This document shows, piece by piece, positions 1 to 8,774 of a DNA stretch of 26,798 bases. The DNA comes from a virus, in the IMG/VR virus record IMGVR_UViG_3300025423_000074, positions 1 to 26,798 of that record, one strand, 5' to 3'. Made by a program: the position numbers and the translations under genes. Each line of letters opens with the position of its first letter. Positions within the stretch are counted from its first letter, which is position 1. The notes below the pieces were generated by a model, which was not told where the DNA came from, searched no databases, and saw nothing but the letters and a program-made list of their open reading frames with translations.

Positions 1-265
1 ATATAACACTTACTTTGACAACTTAGCATTGCCACAAGGCTACACAAACGCCTTGCGCTGGTGTTTGGCTGAACGCTTGATGCCTATGTATGGCAAAGCA
101 AGTGCAACCCAAATTCAGATGATTAATGCGTTTGCATCGCAGGCTAAAGCTACGGTGAAACGTACAAACATGAAACCACCTCAAGTCTCTCGCTACCCTG
201 ATTCGCTGCTTGTCGGCAAATCAAAGGACGCGGGCTGGATCCTAAGCGGAGGCTTTTTTCGTTAA
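1..265 (+). CDS. P22 gp4-like tail accessory factor (5' partial)
   Basis: The frame is open from the left edge (codons begin at base 2) to TAA at 263-265, so only the C-terminal 87 codons are present. The segment NLALPQGYTNALRWCLAERL followed by a basic KATVKRTN stretch is the pattern I recognise from P22 gp4-type head-completion/tail accessory proteins, which bind under the portal and begin tail assembly after packaging. The neighbour downstream, after an inserted endonuclease, is a gp10-like protein, which is the P22 order gp4-gp10. A TTG at 29 could be mistaken for the start, but homology-like sequence continues upstream of it. The assignment rests on remembered family resemblance and gene order, not on a search. 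Confidence 0.75.
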   Translation, partial: YNTYFDNLALPQGYTNALRWCLAERLMPMYGKASATQIQMINAFASQAKATVKRTNMKPPQVSRYPDSLLVGKSKDAGWILSGGFFR

Positions 266-288
266 TTTTAAAACAAAACAAGATAAAA

Positions 289-921
289 ATGTATTACATT
301 TATGCTCATTTAAGAAACGACACAAATCAACCTTTTTATGTTGGAAAAGGAAAGGGGAAACGTTGTTTTTTAAAAACTGGGCGTAATGAATATTGGCATC
401 GGATTGTTGATAAGCATGGGTATCAAATCAATATTGTTACGGCAAATTTAGATGAAGAATTAGCATTTTTGGCTGAAACTGAATGTATTGATCTTTACAA
501 AAAAATTGGTTATTCATTAGCAAATATGACTAATGGTGGAGAAGGTGCTTCTGGATACAAACATACAGAAGAACATAAACAAAAAATGCAAGGTAATCCT
601 TATGGAAAACTTGTTAAAACAAATGGTTTTAAAGGAAAAACTCATTCTGATGAACAAAAAGCCAAATGGACTGTAACTCGCAAAGGGATAACTTCTCCAA
701 GAAAAGGAGTTAAGTTAACTGAGGAAATCAAACAAAAAATGAGTAAAGCAAAAAAAGGAATTCCTTTAGTTGCCAGTCGTATTTTGTCTGATGAACAAGT
801 GCGTGAAATTCGAGTTCTGTTAGTGAATAATACAATTGCTTCAATTTCCAGAAAATTCGGCGTTGGTGAATCGACCATTCGTAGAATTCGTGATGGCGAA
901 CGTTATTGCGAGGTTAAATAA
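289..921 (+). CDS. GIY-YIG homing endonuclease with NUMOD3 repeats
   Basis: This 210-aa protein begins with the GIY-YIG nuclease core: YYIY at residues 2-5, FYVGKG at 16-21, Arg25, a candidate catalytic Glu at 63 or 65, and TNGGEG at 81-86. Three NUMOD3-like DNA-binding repeats follow (about 89-102, 116-133 and 140-157, each of the type G-x-x-[HL]-[ST]-[DE]-E-x-K). A C-terminal helix-turn-helix lies at about 166-203 (DEQVREIR, then [16 protein letters not shown]). This is the standard build of free-standing phage homing endonucleases, which cut DNA lacking the gene and so spread it. It sits between the gp4- and gp10-like genes, is visibly richer in A+T than its neighbours, and its TAA overlaps the next ATG by one base. 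It has no structural role and is probably a selfish insertion. Confidence 0.9.
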   Translation: MYYIYAHLRNDTNQPFYVGKGKGKRCFLKTGRNEYWHRIVDKHGYQINIVTANLDEELAFLAETECIDLYKKIGYSLANMTNGGEGASGYKHTEEHKQKMQGNPYGKLVKTNGFKGKTHSDEQKAKWTVTRKGITSPRKGVKLTEEIKQKMSKAKKGIPLVASRILSDEQVREIRVLLVNNTIASISRKFGVGESTIRRIRDGERYCEVK

Positions 922-2816
922 TGGCTGATTTTAACTTTGTTGGGGCAGCTTACGAAGCACCTTCCATTTATCAAGATGGACAAGACTGTATTAACTTTCG
1001 CCCTGAAGTTGACCCTACGAAGCCTGATGGTGCTCGTGGCGTGGTTGCTTTATACCCAACGCCTGGGCTGACAATTCAAGCCACTTTACCAAATCAACAG
1101 GAAGTGCGCGGCTTGCGTACTTTGTCTGGTGGGAATATTCTTGTTGCTGTGTGTGGTTCATACGTTTACGCATTAAATACTGCGTTAACTCCCGTCATCA
1201 TCGGTCAATTGAACTCAACATCTGGTCGGGTATCAATTTCTGACAACGGTATTAACGTCTACATTGTGGATGGAACTTACCGTTATACGTGGGTTATTGG
1301 TACGCAAACGGCTGCGATTTTCACAGGGTCAACATCAGGTACTACCCTGACGGTTACTTCTGTTAAATCGGGGACTATTGCTGTTGGACAACAATTTTTT
1401 GCTATCGGCGGTGCTCAAGAAACCGTGATTACTGCGCTTGGCACAGGTACTGGTGGTATTGGTACATATACGATCAACATTAGCCAAAACCTTGCTTCTG
1501 CTCAGTTTTACACATCTTCAAGCGGCGCTATTGTAACTGGCGCAATTGCCGGTACTACGTTGACAGTCAGTGCTGTGTCAAGCGGAACTCTTTATGTTGG
1601 GCAAACAATTCAAGGTGCTGGTGTTACAGCCAACACTATGATTACTGCCCTTGGAACTGGCACAGGCGGCACAGGAACATACACGGTCAGCACTTCGCAA
1701 ACCGTTGCATCTGAAACTTTGTATGCCCTAAATTGGACAGTTATTCCATCGTCTGACGGTGCGTTTACTGGCGGCAATACTGTGGACATTGTTGACAATT
1801 ATTTTGTCTATAACCGACCAAACAGCCAACAATGGGGTGCTTCAAACCTTTTGTCGCCTGTTAGCCCTGCTCTTAGCTACTCAGCCAAAGACGGTGCGCC
1901 TGATAACCTTGTCTCCCTTATTGTTGACCACCGAGAAGTTTATTTGTTGGGTGAGGCATCATCTGAGGCGTGGGTGGATGTGGGCGCTGTGCCTTTTCCA
2001 TTCCAGCGAATTCCAGGCACTTCTACGCAACACGGTATTGCAGCTAAGTTTTCCATGTCTCGCGTGGGCAATTCGTTTGCTTATGTGTCGCAAAACAGTC
2101 GCGGTCAAGCCCAAGTCATGCAAATGAACGGCTATCAGCCACAGCGTATCTCAACTCACGCAGTTGAGAATACATTGGTCAACCAAAAGATTTCAGACGC
2201 TATTTCATGGACTTATCAATTAGAAGGCCATGAGGTTTTCGTGGTGACGTTTCCAAGTATCGGCACAAACGGTCTAACTTGGGCTTATGACGTTACAACA
2301 GGTATGTGGCATAAGTGGTTGTACACAAACAACTTAGGCCAATACGAGCGTCATCGTGGTAATTGTGCTGCGTTGTTTCAGGGCATGGTTCTTTGTGGGG
2401 ATTATTCCAACGGAAACATCTACGAGATTGATTCCACTAATTACACTGATAACGGTCAAAACGTGCGTAGATTGCGCCGCTGCCCTCATATCGTGACTGA
2501 TTTGCAACGTCAATTCTTTGATGAGTTACAAATTCAATTCCAACCTGGTGTTGGTTTGTCTGGTATCACTACACCTCTTAATTCTGAATTAGTGGGAGCA
2601 AACCCTCAAGCCATGTTGCGCTGGTCAAGCGATGGTGGCTCTACATGGTCGCGTGAATACTGGGTTTCTATTGGTCTTGAAGGCAAATACAAGAATCGTG
2701 CTATTTGGCGCAGATTGGGTACAGCCCGAGATCGAGTGTATGAAATCGTTGTCTCAGACCCTGTGAAGGCGGTCATTGTTTCTGCCAACCTTAAAGCCTC
2801 TGAAGGGGAAAACTAA
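921..2816 (+). CDS. P22 gp10-like packaged DNA stabilisation / tail hub protein
   Basis: The protein is 631 aa. Its N-terminus ([20 protein letters not shown], then YPTPGL at 45-50) and C-terminal part ([42 protein letters not shown]) match what I know of the P22 gp10 family, which forms a hexameric plug below gp4 and holds packaged DNA in. P22 gp10 is about 470 aa; most of the extra length here is two tandem copies of a Gly/Thr-rich beta repeat at residues about 132-197 and 203-268. Each repeat ends in [10 protein letters not shown]-x-GTYT. The start ATG overlaps the homing endonuclease stop (TAATG) and the stop overlaps the next ATG, so the gene is translationally coupled on both sides. Confidence 0.88.
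   Translation: MADFNFVGAAYEAPSIYQDGQDCINFRPEVDPTKPDGARGVVALYPTPGLTIQATLPNQQEVRGLRTLSGGNILVAVCGSYVYALNTALTPVIIGQLNSTSGRVSISDNGINVYIVDGTYRYTWVIGTQTAAIFTGSTSGTTLTVTSVKSGTIAVGQQFFAIGGAQETVITALGTGTGGIGTYTINISQNLASAQFYTSSSGAIVTGAIAGTTLTVSAVSSGTLYVGQTIQGAGVTANTMITALGTGTGGTGTYTVSTSQTVASETLYALNWTVIPSSDGAFTGGNTVDIVDNYFVYNRPNSQQWGASNLLSPVSPALSYSAKDGAPDNLVSLIVDHREVYLLGEASSEAWVDVGAVPFPFQRIPGTSTQHGIAAKFSMSRVGNSFAYVSQNSRGQAQVMQMNGYQPQRISTHAVENTLVNQKISDAISWTYQLEGHEVFVVTFPSIGTNGLTWAYDVTTGMWHKWLYTNNLGQYERHRGNCAALFQGMVLCGDYSNGNIYEIDSTNYTDNGQNVRRLRRCPHIVTDLQRQFFDELQIQFQPGVGLSGITTPLNSELVGANPQAMLRWSSDGGSTWSREYWVSIGLEGKYKNRAIWRRLGTARDRVYEIVVSDPVKAVIVSANLKASEGEN
1314..1724 (+). repeat. Two tandem beta-repeat domains inside gp10-like gene
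   Basis: Residues about 132-197 and 203-268 of the gp10-like protein are two diverged copies of one unit: TG-x3-GTTLTV-x2-V-x-SGT-x2-VGQ, a variable turn, [10 protein letters not shown]-x-GTYT, then SQ-x-VAS/LAS. The copies agree clearly at protein level but differ at many codons, so the duplication is not recent. I have seen units of this type in other phage virion proteins, where they probably form exposed beta domains. No function can be read from sequence alone. Confidence 0.8.
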
Positions 2817-3052
2817 TGGCTGGTGGAATTTACGGCTCAACTCAAACAAACCCATACCCGCAGTCGGAGTTTTTGGATAGCTCAACCAAACGCCCGACTC
2901 GTGCTTGGCAACAGTTCTTTCTTAACCTGTTGAACTTCTCATCGGCTACCACAGCAACGACAGGCTCTGGTAGCCTTCCTGCTGCGCCCGTAGGTTTTAT
3001 AAACATTACGGTAAATGGTAAGCCTTTCAAAGTTCCGTACTACAATCAATAA
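2816..3052 (+). CDS. Small conserved virion-associated protein
   Basis: This 78-aa protein starts at an ATG overlapping the previous stop by one base. The N-terminal half contains RPTRAWQQFFLNLLNF (residues 26-41), a probable amphipathic helix. The C-terminal end LPAAPVGFINITVNGKPFKV then PYYNQ resembles a beta-hairpin tail that I recall from short proteins in structural clusters of aquatic phages. It has no signal peptide and no catalytic motif. Placement after the gp10-like gene suggests a tail or neck accessory, but the function is unknown. Confidence 0.7.
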   Translation: MAGGIYGSTQTNPYPQSEFLDSSTKRPTRAWQQFFLNLLNFSSATTATTGSGSLPAAPVGFINITVNGKPFKVPYYNQ

Positions 3053-3053
3053 C

Positions 3054-3404
3054 ATGACAATTGCACAAGAATTTGCTGAAAAATTGGGCACTTTTGAAGT
3101 TGACCCAAATATTGTCCATCATTTTTCTGATGGGCTGTATGCCAAGGAAATGACCATTCCAGCAAATTATCAGGCTTGTCAACACGCTCACAATTATTCG
3201 CATTTGTCTATTTTGGCAAAGGGTCGAGTTCTTGTTGAGACTGATGATTGGAAAAAAGAATTTAAAGCGCCTGCTTGTATTGAAATTAAAGCGGGTGTTT
3301 TTCACAAAATCACAAGTTTTGAGGATTGTGTTTGGTTTTGTGTTCACGCAACTGATGAAACCGACCCAGAAAAGGTCGATGAAATTTTGATTCAAAGGGG
3401 TTAA
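3054..3404 (+). CDS. Cupin-fold protein
   Basis: The chosen start is ATG 3054, directly after the previous stop; a longer reading from ATG 3015 would overlap the conserved end of the upstream gene. The 116-aa product has the single-domain cupin pattern: a first metal-site motif around residues 40-60 (YQACQHAHNYSHLSILAKG, with His44, His46 and His50), then EIKAGVFHKI (77-86, with His84) as the second motif. Cupins are small beta barrels that often hold Fe or Mn, but many are non-enzymatic. Its position inside the virion-gene run hints at a virion or assembly role, perhaps sugar or cell-surface related. That is inference; substrate and metal cannot be read here. Confidence 0.7.
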   Translation: MTIAQEFAEKLGTFEVDPNIVHHFSDGLYAKEMTIPANYQACQHAHNYSHLSILAKGRVLVETDDWKKEFKAPACIEIKAGVFHKITSFEDCVWFCVHATDETDPEKVDEILIQRG

Positions 3405-3405
3405 T

Positions 3406-4245
3406 ATGCCTTTAGGTTCTCTTACTGGCGCGGCAATTATGGGAGGCGGTAGCCTTTTGGGTGGATTGCTTGGTGCAGGCGCTTCTCAAAATGCAGCCAA
3501 TACCCAAGCTAATGCCGCTTTGCAAGCTGCTCAAATTCAGCAAAATATGTTCAACACGCAGAACGCGCAACTTGCGCCGAATCGTGCTGCTGGATATAAC
3601 GCCCTGAATCAACTTGGTGCATTAGGCTCTGGTACAACGCAAACCTATGATGCCAACGGCAACCCCACTGGTTCGCAAACTGGTTCTGGATACCTTCAGC
3701 ACCAATTTAATGCTCAAGACCTTCAGGCTGGATTAGCGCCTAACTATGATTTCATGCTTAACCAAGGTCAAATGGCTAACCAACGTGCGGCAAACGTGGG
3801 CGGTGGTGCTATTGGTGGTAATGCTTTGCAAGGATTAGATCAGTTTACGCAAAATTACGCAGGTAATGCCTACCAAAATGCTTTTCAAAATTATCAAACT
3901 CAGCGCACAGGCATTTACAACACCTTAGCTGGTATTGCTGGCTTGGGTCAAAACGCTCAAAATACAACTGCTAACTTGGCCTCCGACACTGCTGGCGCAT
4001 TAGGCCAAACAGCTATTGGTGGCGCGGCTGCTCAAGCGGCTGGAACTATTGGGGCAGCAAATGCTTTGTCTGGTGGCGCTCAAGGTGCGGCAAATGGTTA
4101 TTTTTTAAATAACTTAATGCAAAACAGCCAAAACGGAATTAATCAATATTCAAATTCAAATGGTTGGGCTAATGGTGGCAGCGGAATGGTTAATGTCCCA
4201 GGTGAAGGCAATATGAGCATTGCCAATTTCTTTAATCCAAATTAA
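3406..4245 (+). CDS. Probable ejection/internal virion protein (gp7-like position)
   Basis: This 279-aa protein starts with a glycine-zipper hydrophobic segment (about residues 8-26, LTGAAIMGGGSLLGGLLGAG) and continues as a low-complexity Ala/Gln/Asn/Gly-rich helix-prone chain (SQNAANTQANAALQAAQIQQ). N-terminal membrane-active glycine zippers followed by Ala/Gln-rich regions are typical of proteins injected with the DNA by P22-like phages (gp7, gp20, gp16) to build a channel across the cell envelope. It is the first of three consecutive genes of this kind, before the fibre gene, as expected for the ejection-protein block. The sequence is too divergent for me to assign it individually with certainty. 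Confidence 0.65.
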   Translation: MPLGSLTGAAIMGGGSLLGGLLGAGASQNAANTQANAALQAAQIQQNMFNTQNAQLAPNRAAGYNALNQLGALGSGTTQTYDANGNPTGSQTGSGYLQHQFNAQDLQAGLAPNYDFMLNQGQMANQRAANVGGGAIGGNALQGLDQFTQNYAGNAYQNAFQNYQTQRTGIYNTLAGIAGLGQNAQNTTANLASDTAGALGQTAIGGAAAQAAGTIGAANALSGGAQGAANGYFLNNLMQNSQNGINQYSNSNGWANGGSGMVNVPGEGNMSIANFFNPN

Positions 4246-4254
4246 GGATAAATC

Positions 4255-5592
4255 ATGGCTGACTTAACCACAACTCCTGTTGCTACACAGATTCAACCAC
4301 CTAAAGGCATGAGCCTTGCGAATATGGTGAACTTGGCTGGTGGCATCCAAGCATACCAACAATCGCAACTACTTAATCCGTTGCAGCTTCAAAAAGCTCA
4401 ATTGGAATTGCAACAAGCGCAACAAACATCGTCTTTGGCTGTGCGTGAGGCTGCGGCTAGAACATCTACAGCTGAAACTGGGTCTAAAAAAGCAAGTTCA
4501 GAATTGAACGCTTACTATCAAGATCAAACACGCAAAACTTACGGTGGTTTGTTAACCGACCCTGATTTCAATCCTAAAAACCCTAATCCTGAAGCTATCA
4601 AAGAAAAATTAAACGAAGCTAAGGATTATTTGGTTAACGTCATTGGTGTGCCTGAGCATGAAAGCAAGATGCACGACAAATTGTTGGAGCACATTGACAA
4701 GCATGGTGCTGCTGGCGCTCAACGAGTAATCCAAACAATCGCTAATGGCGTACAACAAGCAGGCACTAATACAGAGCAATTTGGTCAAGTTAACAAAGCG
4801 CCAACTTACATTAACCAAGGCCAGTATGCTGTGCCTGTGTACACATCGCCTTATCAAAGCGGTGGCCCAGGTCAAGCGCCAGCGGTGCAAATGCAATTGC
4901 CGCCAACAACTGAAATCGTTAATGCTGAAACTGGCGAAAAAGAATTGATTGGAAACACTCCTATCATTAACAGAAAATTAACAACAGCGCTCGGGCCTGC
5001 TCAAGCAGCTACTCAAGAAGCCGCTGGCAATGTTGTTAAGTCTGACATTTTGCAAACAATGTCGGATGCTTCTGCGGCTCAAAACCGCATTGCAACATTC
5101 CAAAAAATCAAACAACTTACACCTGAATCGTTTACTGGTGTTGGTGGCGAACGCAAAAAATTCTTGTCTGGCTTGGCTCAGTCTGTTGGTATCCCTGTTG
5201 CTGAACTTGAAACATCATCCACAGACGAATTGGCTAAAAATTCTAAGTTGTTGGCATTGGCTGGCGGCAATACCGATGCTGCTCGTTCAATTGCTGAAAT
5301 GGCAACGCCTAACGCAAAGATGACCAAAGAGGCGATGTTGCGCGTTTCAGATCAATTGATTGGCATGGAAAAAATGAAGTTGGCAAAAGCCGCTTACCTT
5401 TCTTCTTCAATCAACAACCCTGCCGAATACAAACGCAAATTGGATACGTTTAACAATTTTTCAGACTTCCGTCTTTTCCAAGAAATGACGCCTGAAGAAG
5501 TCGCTAAATTGAAAGCATCCATGTCGCCTGCTCAACAACAAGAGATGAGCAACAAAATCAAGCAAGCAAGAGCATTAGGGATTATTCAATAA
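4255..5592 (+). CDS. Probable ejection/internal virion protein (gp20-like position)
   Basis: The 445-aa product follows a 9-base gap after the preceding gene. It begins with a predicted helical Gln/Leu/Ala-rich coiled-coil stretch (QLLNPLQLQKAQLELQQAQQ, then TSSLAVREAAARTST, about residues 38-75). A mostly helical middle and C-terminal part follow (KMTKEAMLRVSDQLIGMEKM; SPAQQQEMSNKIKQARALG). There are no Cys clusters, no signal peptide and no enzymatic motif that I can see. By position, second of three large helical proteins before the fibre, it is most likely a DNA ejection protein. The family is not recognised with confidence. The stop overlaps the next ATG (TAATG). Confidence 0.55.
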   Translation: MADLTTTPVATQIQPPKGMSLANMVNLAGGIQAYQQSQLLNPLQLQKAQLELQQAQQTSSLAVREAAARTSTAETGSKKASSELNAYYQDQTRKTYGGLLTDPDFNPKNPNPEAIKEKLNEAKDYLVNVIGVPEHESKMHDKLLEHIDKHGAAGAQRVIQTIANGVQQAGTNTEQFGQVNKAPTYINQGQYAVPVYTSPYQSGGPGQAPAVQMQLPPTTEIVNAETGEKELIGNTPIINRKLTTALGPAQAATQEAAGNVVKSDILQTMSDASAAQNRIATFQKIKQLTPESFTGVGGERKKFLSGLAQSVGIPVAELETSSTDELAKNSKLLALAGGNTDAARSIAEMATPNAKMTKEAMLRVSDQLIGMEKMKLAKAAYLSSSINNPAEYKRKLDTFNNFSDFRLFQEMTPEEVAKLKASMSPAQQQEMSNKIKQARALGIIQ

Positions 5593-7748
5593 TGGGAACT
5601 CTAGCCGAATTGTGGGACGCGCCCACTACTGAAAAAAAGACAACGCAGGATGTTGCTCCTAAGCGCAATGCGTTTTCTACGTATGTGCCTGGTACACAAA
5701 TCGGCTCAGAAGCCACTTCTAACTTAGCTGATTTGTGGGAACAAACACCTGCCACAGAACAGCCAAAAGAAGAACAACAACACGGCATTGTTGCTGATGC
5801 CATTAAAAAAGCATTTGAAGCTCGTCACAAATTTAATCAAACCGTTGCTGGTGTAGGCGAAGCTGGATTGACCGCATTAACTGGCTCTGTTGCTGCTCCA
5901 TTGGCTGCGGCTACTGGTTTGGTTTATGGCGCTCGTGGCGGAAATCCAGAAGAACAAGCTCGTAACTTAATGCAGCAAATGACCTATCAGCCAAGAACGG
6001 CTAAAGGTCAAGAGTATGTGCAATCATTGCAAAATGCGTTTGAAGCATCTAAATTGCCGCCTGTTTTCCCTGAAGCCCAATCATTGGTTGGAGCGCTGCC
6101 GAATCGTGCCGCTGTTAAAGCCGCTATTCCTGAATTTACCATTGAACGTCAGAATGTAAAACCTGTTGTTAATGCAATTGAAAATGTAAAACCTGCCACA
6201 GCGGGTAGTGTTGGCTCTGCCAAAGTTGAGTTCAATCCTTACGCTGGTCAAATTACTGGTGAAGAAAGTGCTCGCGGTCAATTTCCACAGGTAAAACTTT
6301 CAAAAACTACGGAAGATGTAAAGCCACAAGAACAAATAACACGCGCAACTATTGCAAAAGAAATTTTGCAAGAAGGTGGTGTTGATTCAAGTCAAGTAAG
6401 ACCTGGTGTTGTTACTGGTAATGAAAACACATTACGTAATGAACATACAGAAGCAAAATCAGCAAATCCAACGCCAAAAAGCGAATTGTTAAAAAGCCAA
6501 ATTGCTAATGAGCAAATTGCTTTGTCCAACTATGCCCAAAAGCGTATTGAGAATACAGGCGCAAGTTCAACACTTGTAACGCCTTATGAACGTGGTGAGC
6601 GCATCAACAGTACTTTTACTGGCGATGAAGGAATTTCTGGTTTTATTAAAGGCGAAAAACAAAAGTTATATGATGAAGTCGCAACCAAAGTTGGCGGCAA
6701 TCCAATTCAATCGTCTAATGTTGACGAATTATTTGGCAACAAACAATTTAAGGCTGGCCTTGGTCTGAAAGGCAACGAAGGCGTTGCAAAATCTGCTGAA
6801 GAACTTATTAATCTTGCTAAAACTGTTGGCTTTCAAGATGAAATGGGTCATGTTCATGCACCAAATACTATTGGTGCATGGATTGCTGTTCAGAAAGCAT
6901 TGAACAGCGAATGGTCGCCTTCAAACGCAAAAATTATCCGAACTATTAATCAATCAATTGAGCGTGATATTGGGCAAGCTGGCGGTTTGGAAATGCTTAA
7001 AAAAGCAGACAGTTTGCATGAAGCGGAAAAAGTTTTGTTTGGTTCTAAAGGCATTAAACAAATATTTGGTGACATTGATCCTAATGGAGTTCAAACTGCC
7101 ACAGCATTTGAGGCAATACCTCAAAAGTTAAATAGTATGCCTGTTGACCAATGGAAACACATTTACGAAACTGCTGAAAAAATTTCTAAGGGCGCACTTG
7201 AAGGGCCTATTGATAAAACTACAGGTTTGCCTAAATGGACAATCCCAATTCCTGATGAATTGCGCGTATCTGCACAATCTGCTGTTAATGAAATGCGCGG
7301 AAACATTGCTCGTGAAATTTATCAAGCTGGCGCTGCTAAAGCTGGTGAATGGAATCAAAACGCAGTCAATAAGATTTTGAACGCTCGCGCTGACAAAATT
7401 AAATTAGCTTTTTCACCTGAAGAACAAAAAGCGTTTCATACACTGAACGTAGGTGGTTATTTAATGCCAGGTGTTCATGGTTATGAAGGCGCTGGTTTGC
7501 AAGGTCAGCGTGTTCAAGGAATTATTGAGCATAATTTGCCTAAAGCTGGTGCAGCAACTGGAGCAACTATTGGTGGCGCAATTGGTGGGCCAACAGGTGC
7601 GGCTGTTGGTGGGTATTTGGGTGGTAAGGCGGGAACAACAGGTCAACAAATGTTGGCTGCTCGTCATATGACCAAAGAAGCGCAAAAATTAAAAGAACAA
7701 ATGCAAAATACATCAAAACTTTCAGACATTGGTAAGGAACAAAAATGA
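5592..7748 (+). CDS. Probable large ejection/internal virion protein (gp16-like position)
   Basis: This 718-aa protein has two related N-terminal peptides (LAELWDAPT at 4-12, LADLWEQTP at 45-53). A hydrophobic Ala/Gly segment follows at about 87-116 (VGEAGLTALTGSVAAPLAAA), then a long hydrophilic, largely helical middle. A classic glycine zipper lies at about 652-682 (AGAATGATIGGAIGGPTGAA), followed by a basic tail. Glycine zippers insert in membranes, so the protein probably travels in the virion and helps form the DNA translocation channel. No peptidoglycan-hydrolase motif is visible. The repeated short N-terminal peptide could be a packaging or docking tag; that is inference. Its stop overlaps the fibre gene start (ATGA). 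Confidence 0.6.
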   Translation: MGTLAELWDAPTTEKKTTQDVAPKRNAFSTYVPGTQIGSEATSNLADLWEQTPATEQPKEEQQHGIVADAIKKAFEARHKFNQTVAGVGEAGLTALTGSVAAPLAAATGLVYGARGGNPEEQARNLMQQMTYQPRTAKGQEYVQSLQNAFEASKLPPVFPEAQSLVGALPNRAAVKAAIPEFTIERQNVKPVVNAIENVKPATAGSVGSAKVEFNPYAGQITGEESARGQFPQVKLSKTTEDVKPQEQITRATIAKEILQEGGVDSSQVRPGVVTGNENTLRNEHTEAKSANPTPKSELLKSQIANEQIALSNYAQKRIENTGASSTLVTPYERGERINSTFTGDEGISGFIKGEKQKLYDEVATKVGGNPIQSSNVDELFGNKQFKAGLGLKGNEGVAKSAEELINLAKTVGFQDEMGHVHAPNTIGAWIAVQKALNSEWSPSNAKIIRTINQSIERDIGQAGGLEMLKKADSLHEAEKVLFGSKGIKQIFGDIDPNGVQTATAFEAIPQKLNSMPVDQWKHIYETAEKISKGALEGPIDKTTGLPKWTIPIPDELRVSAQSAVNEMRGNIAREIYQAGAAKAGEWNQNAVNKILNARADKIKLAFSPEEQKAFHTLNVGGYLMPGVHGYEGAGLQGQRVQGIIEHNLPKAGAATGATIGGAIGGPTGAAVGGYLGGKAGTTGQQMLAARHMTKEAQKLKEQMQNTSKLSDIGKEQK

Positions 7749-8491
7749 GCGTTAATCTTTCACCTATTGGCAACGGTTTTCAATTCTTCACTAGCACAGG
7801 CTTGCCTTTAGCTGGTGGTCAAATCTACACCTATCAAGCAGGTTCAAGCACACCGCTTGCGACCTACTCTGATAACGGTGGTGTATATGCCAACACCAAC
7901 CCTATCGTCTTGGGTTCAGATGGTCGCCCACAAACTGAGATTTGGTTGACCTACGGTTTTAACTACAAGTTTGTGTTGCAAGATGCTGTTGGCAATACCA
8001 TTCAAACTTACGATAACTTATACGGTATTGTTGGAGTTCAATCATCTAGTGGCGCAACAATTCCTAGCGGATTAATTTCTTTGTGGTCAGGTGCAATTGG
8101 GTCTATTCCATCGGGCTGGTTATTGTGTGATGGTACTAATGGAACGCCTAACTTAAAAGATTCATTCATTGTTGGCGCGGGTAATTTGTATTCTGTTGGT
8201 GGAACTGGTGGTTCAACAGACGCTGTTGTGGTATCTCATACCCATACAGCCACTTCAACTTCAACAGTTACAGACCCTGGGCATCATCACAATTACACCG
8301 GTCCTTCTTCTGGTAGTGGCGGCGGTTTTGCTGGTGCTGGTTCAGGGTCTCAAGTTAATGGAGCCTTGACAACCACTTCAACAACTGGCATTTCCGTTGC
8401 AACCACTACAACCAACAATTCAACTGGTGTAAGCGGCACAAACGCAAACCTGCCTCCTTACTATGCTCTTGCATACATTATGAAATCATAA
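7745..8491 (+). CDS. Short tail fibre with phage collar domain
   Basis: The 248-aa protein begins with an SPIGNGFQFFTSTGLPLAGG segment and IYTYQAGSSTPLATYSD (27-43), typical of the N-terminal particle-binding part of podovirus fibres and tailspikes. At about 108-146 it has the tail-collar domain (IPSGLISLWSG, IPSGWLLCDGTNGTPNLKDS). A Gly/Ser/Thr-rich tip carries His-rich metal-binding-like motifs (SHTHT at 164-168, GHHH at 179-182) and ends in NLPPYYALAYIMKS, the usual collar C-terminus. Such fibres bind the host surface, and the His motifs in long fibres coordinate metal in a trimeric knitted tip. It lies last in the structural block, overlapping the preceding gene by ATGA. Confidence 0.88.
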   Translation: MSVNLSPIGNGFQFFTSTGLPLAGGQIYTYQAGSSTPLATYSDNGGVYANTNPIVLGSDGRPQTEIWLTYGFNYKFVLQDAVGNTIQTYDNLYGIVGVQSSSGATIPSGLISLWSGAIGSIPSGWLLCDGTNGTPNLKDSFIVGAGNLYSVGGTGGSTDAVVVSHTHTATSTSTVTDPGHHHNYTGPSSGSGGGFAGAGSGSQVNGALTTTSTTGISVATTTTNNSTGVSGTNANLPPYYALAYIMKS

Positions 8492-8500
8492 GGTGTTGAG

Positions 8501-8731
8501 ATGGAAGAACAGACCATTACCCACAAAGAAATCTATGACCGCCTTGTTTTGGTGGAAACAAAGATTGATTCAATTGATACAAACACCAAAGGTTTGGTCG
8601 ATGCTTTCCAATCGTTGCAAGGCGCTTTTAAGGTCTTAAGCTGGATTGCTTCTGCTGCCAAGCCTATTCTTTGGATAGCTGGCGCGTTTGGTGCGGCAAC
8701 TGTGTTCTGGTCGCAACTTGTCAAAAAGTGA
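8501..8731 (+). CDS. Small membrane protein, holin candidate
   Basis: The 76-aa protein has a charged amphipathic N-terminal half with heptad character (THKEIYDRLVLVETKIDSID, residues 6-25). One or two hydrophobic segments follow at about 44-70 (VLSWIASAAKPILWIAGAFG, AATVFW), and it ends in Lys residues. This resembles XhlA-type or other small phage holins and haemolysin-like lysis proteins. It is the first gene after the fibre and opens the lysis region ending in the endolysin, which supports a lysis role. A second good holin candidate exists at 9701-10159, so the assignment is tentative. Confidence 0.6.
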   Translation: MEEQTITHKEIYDRLVLVETKIDSIDTNTKGLVDAFQSLQGAFKVLSWIASAAKPILWIAGAFGAATVFWSQLVKK

Positions 8732-8774
8732 GTAGCCCATTGACCCGATCACCCTCCTTCTTGGCGCAGTCACT

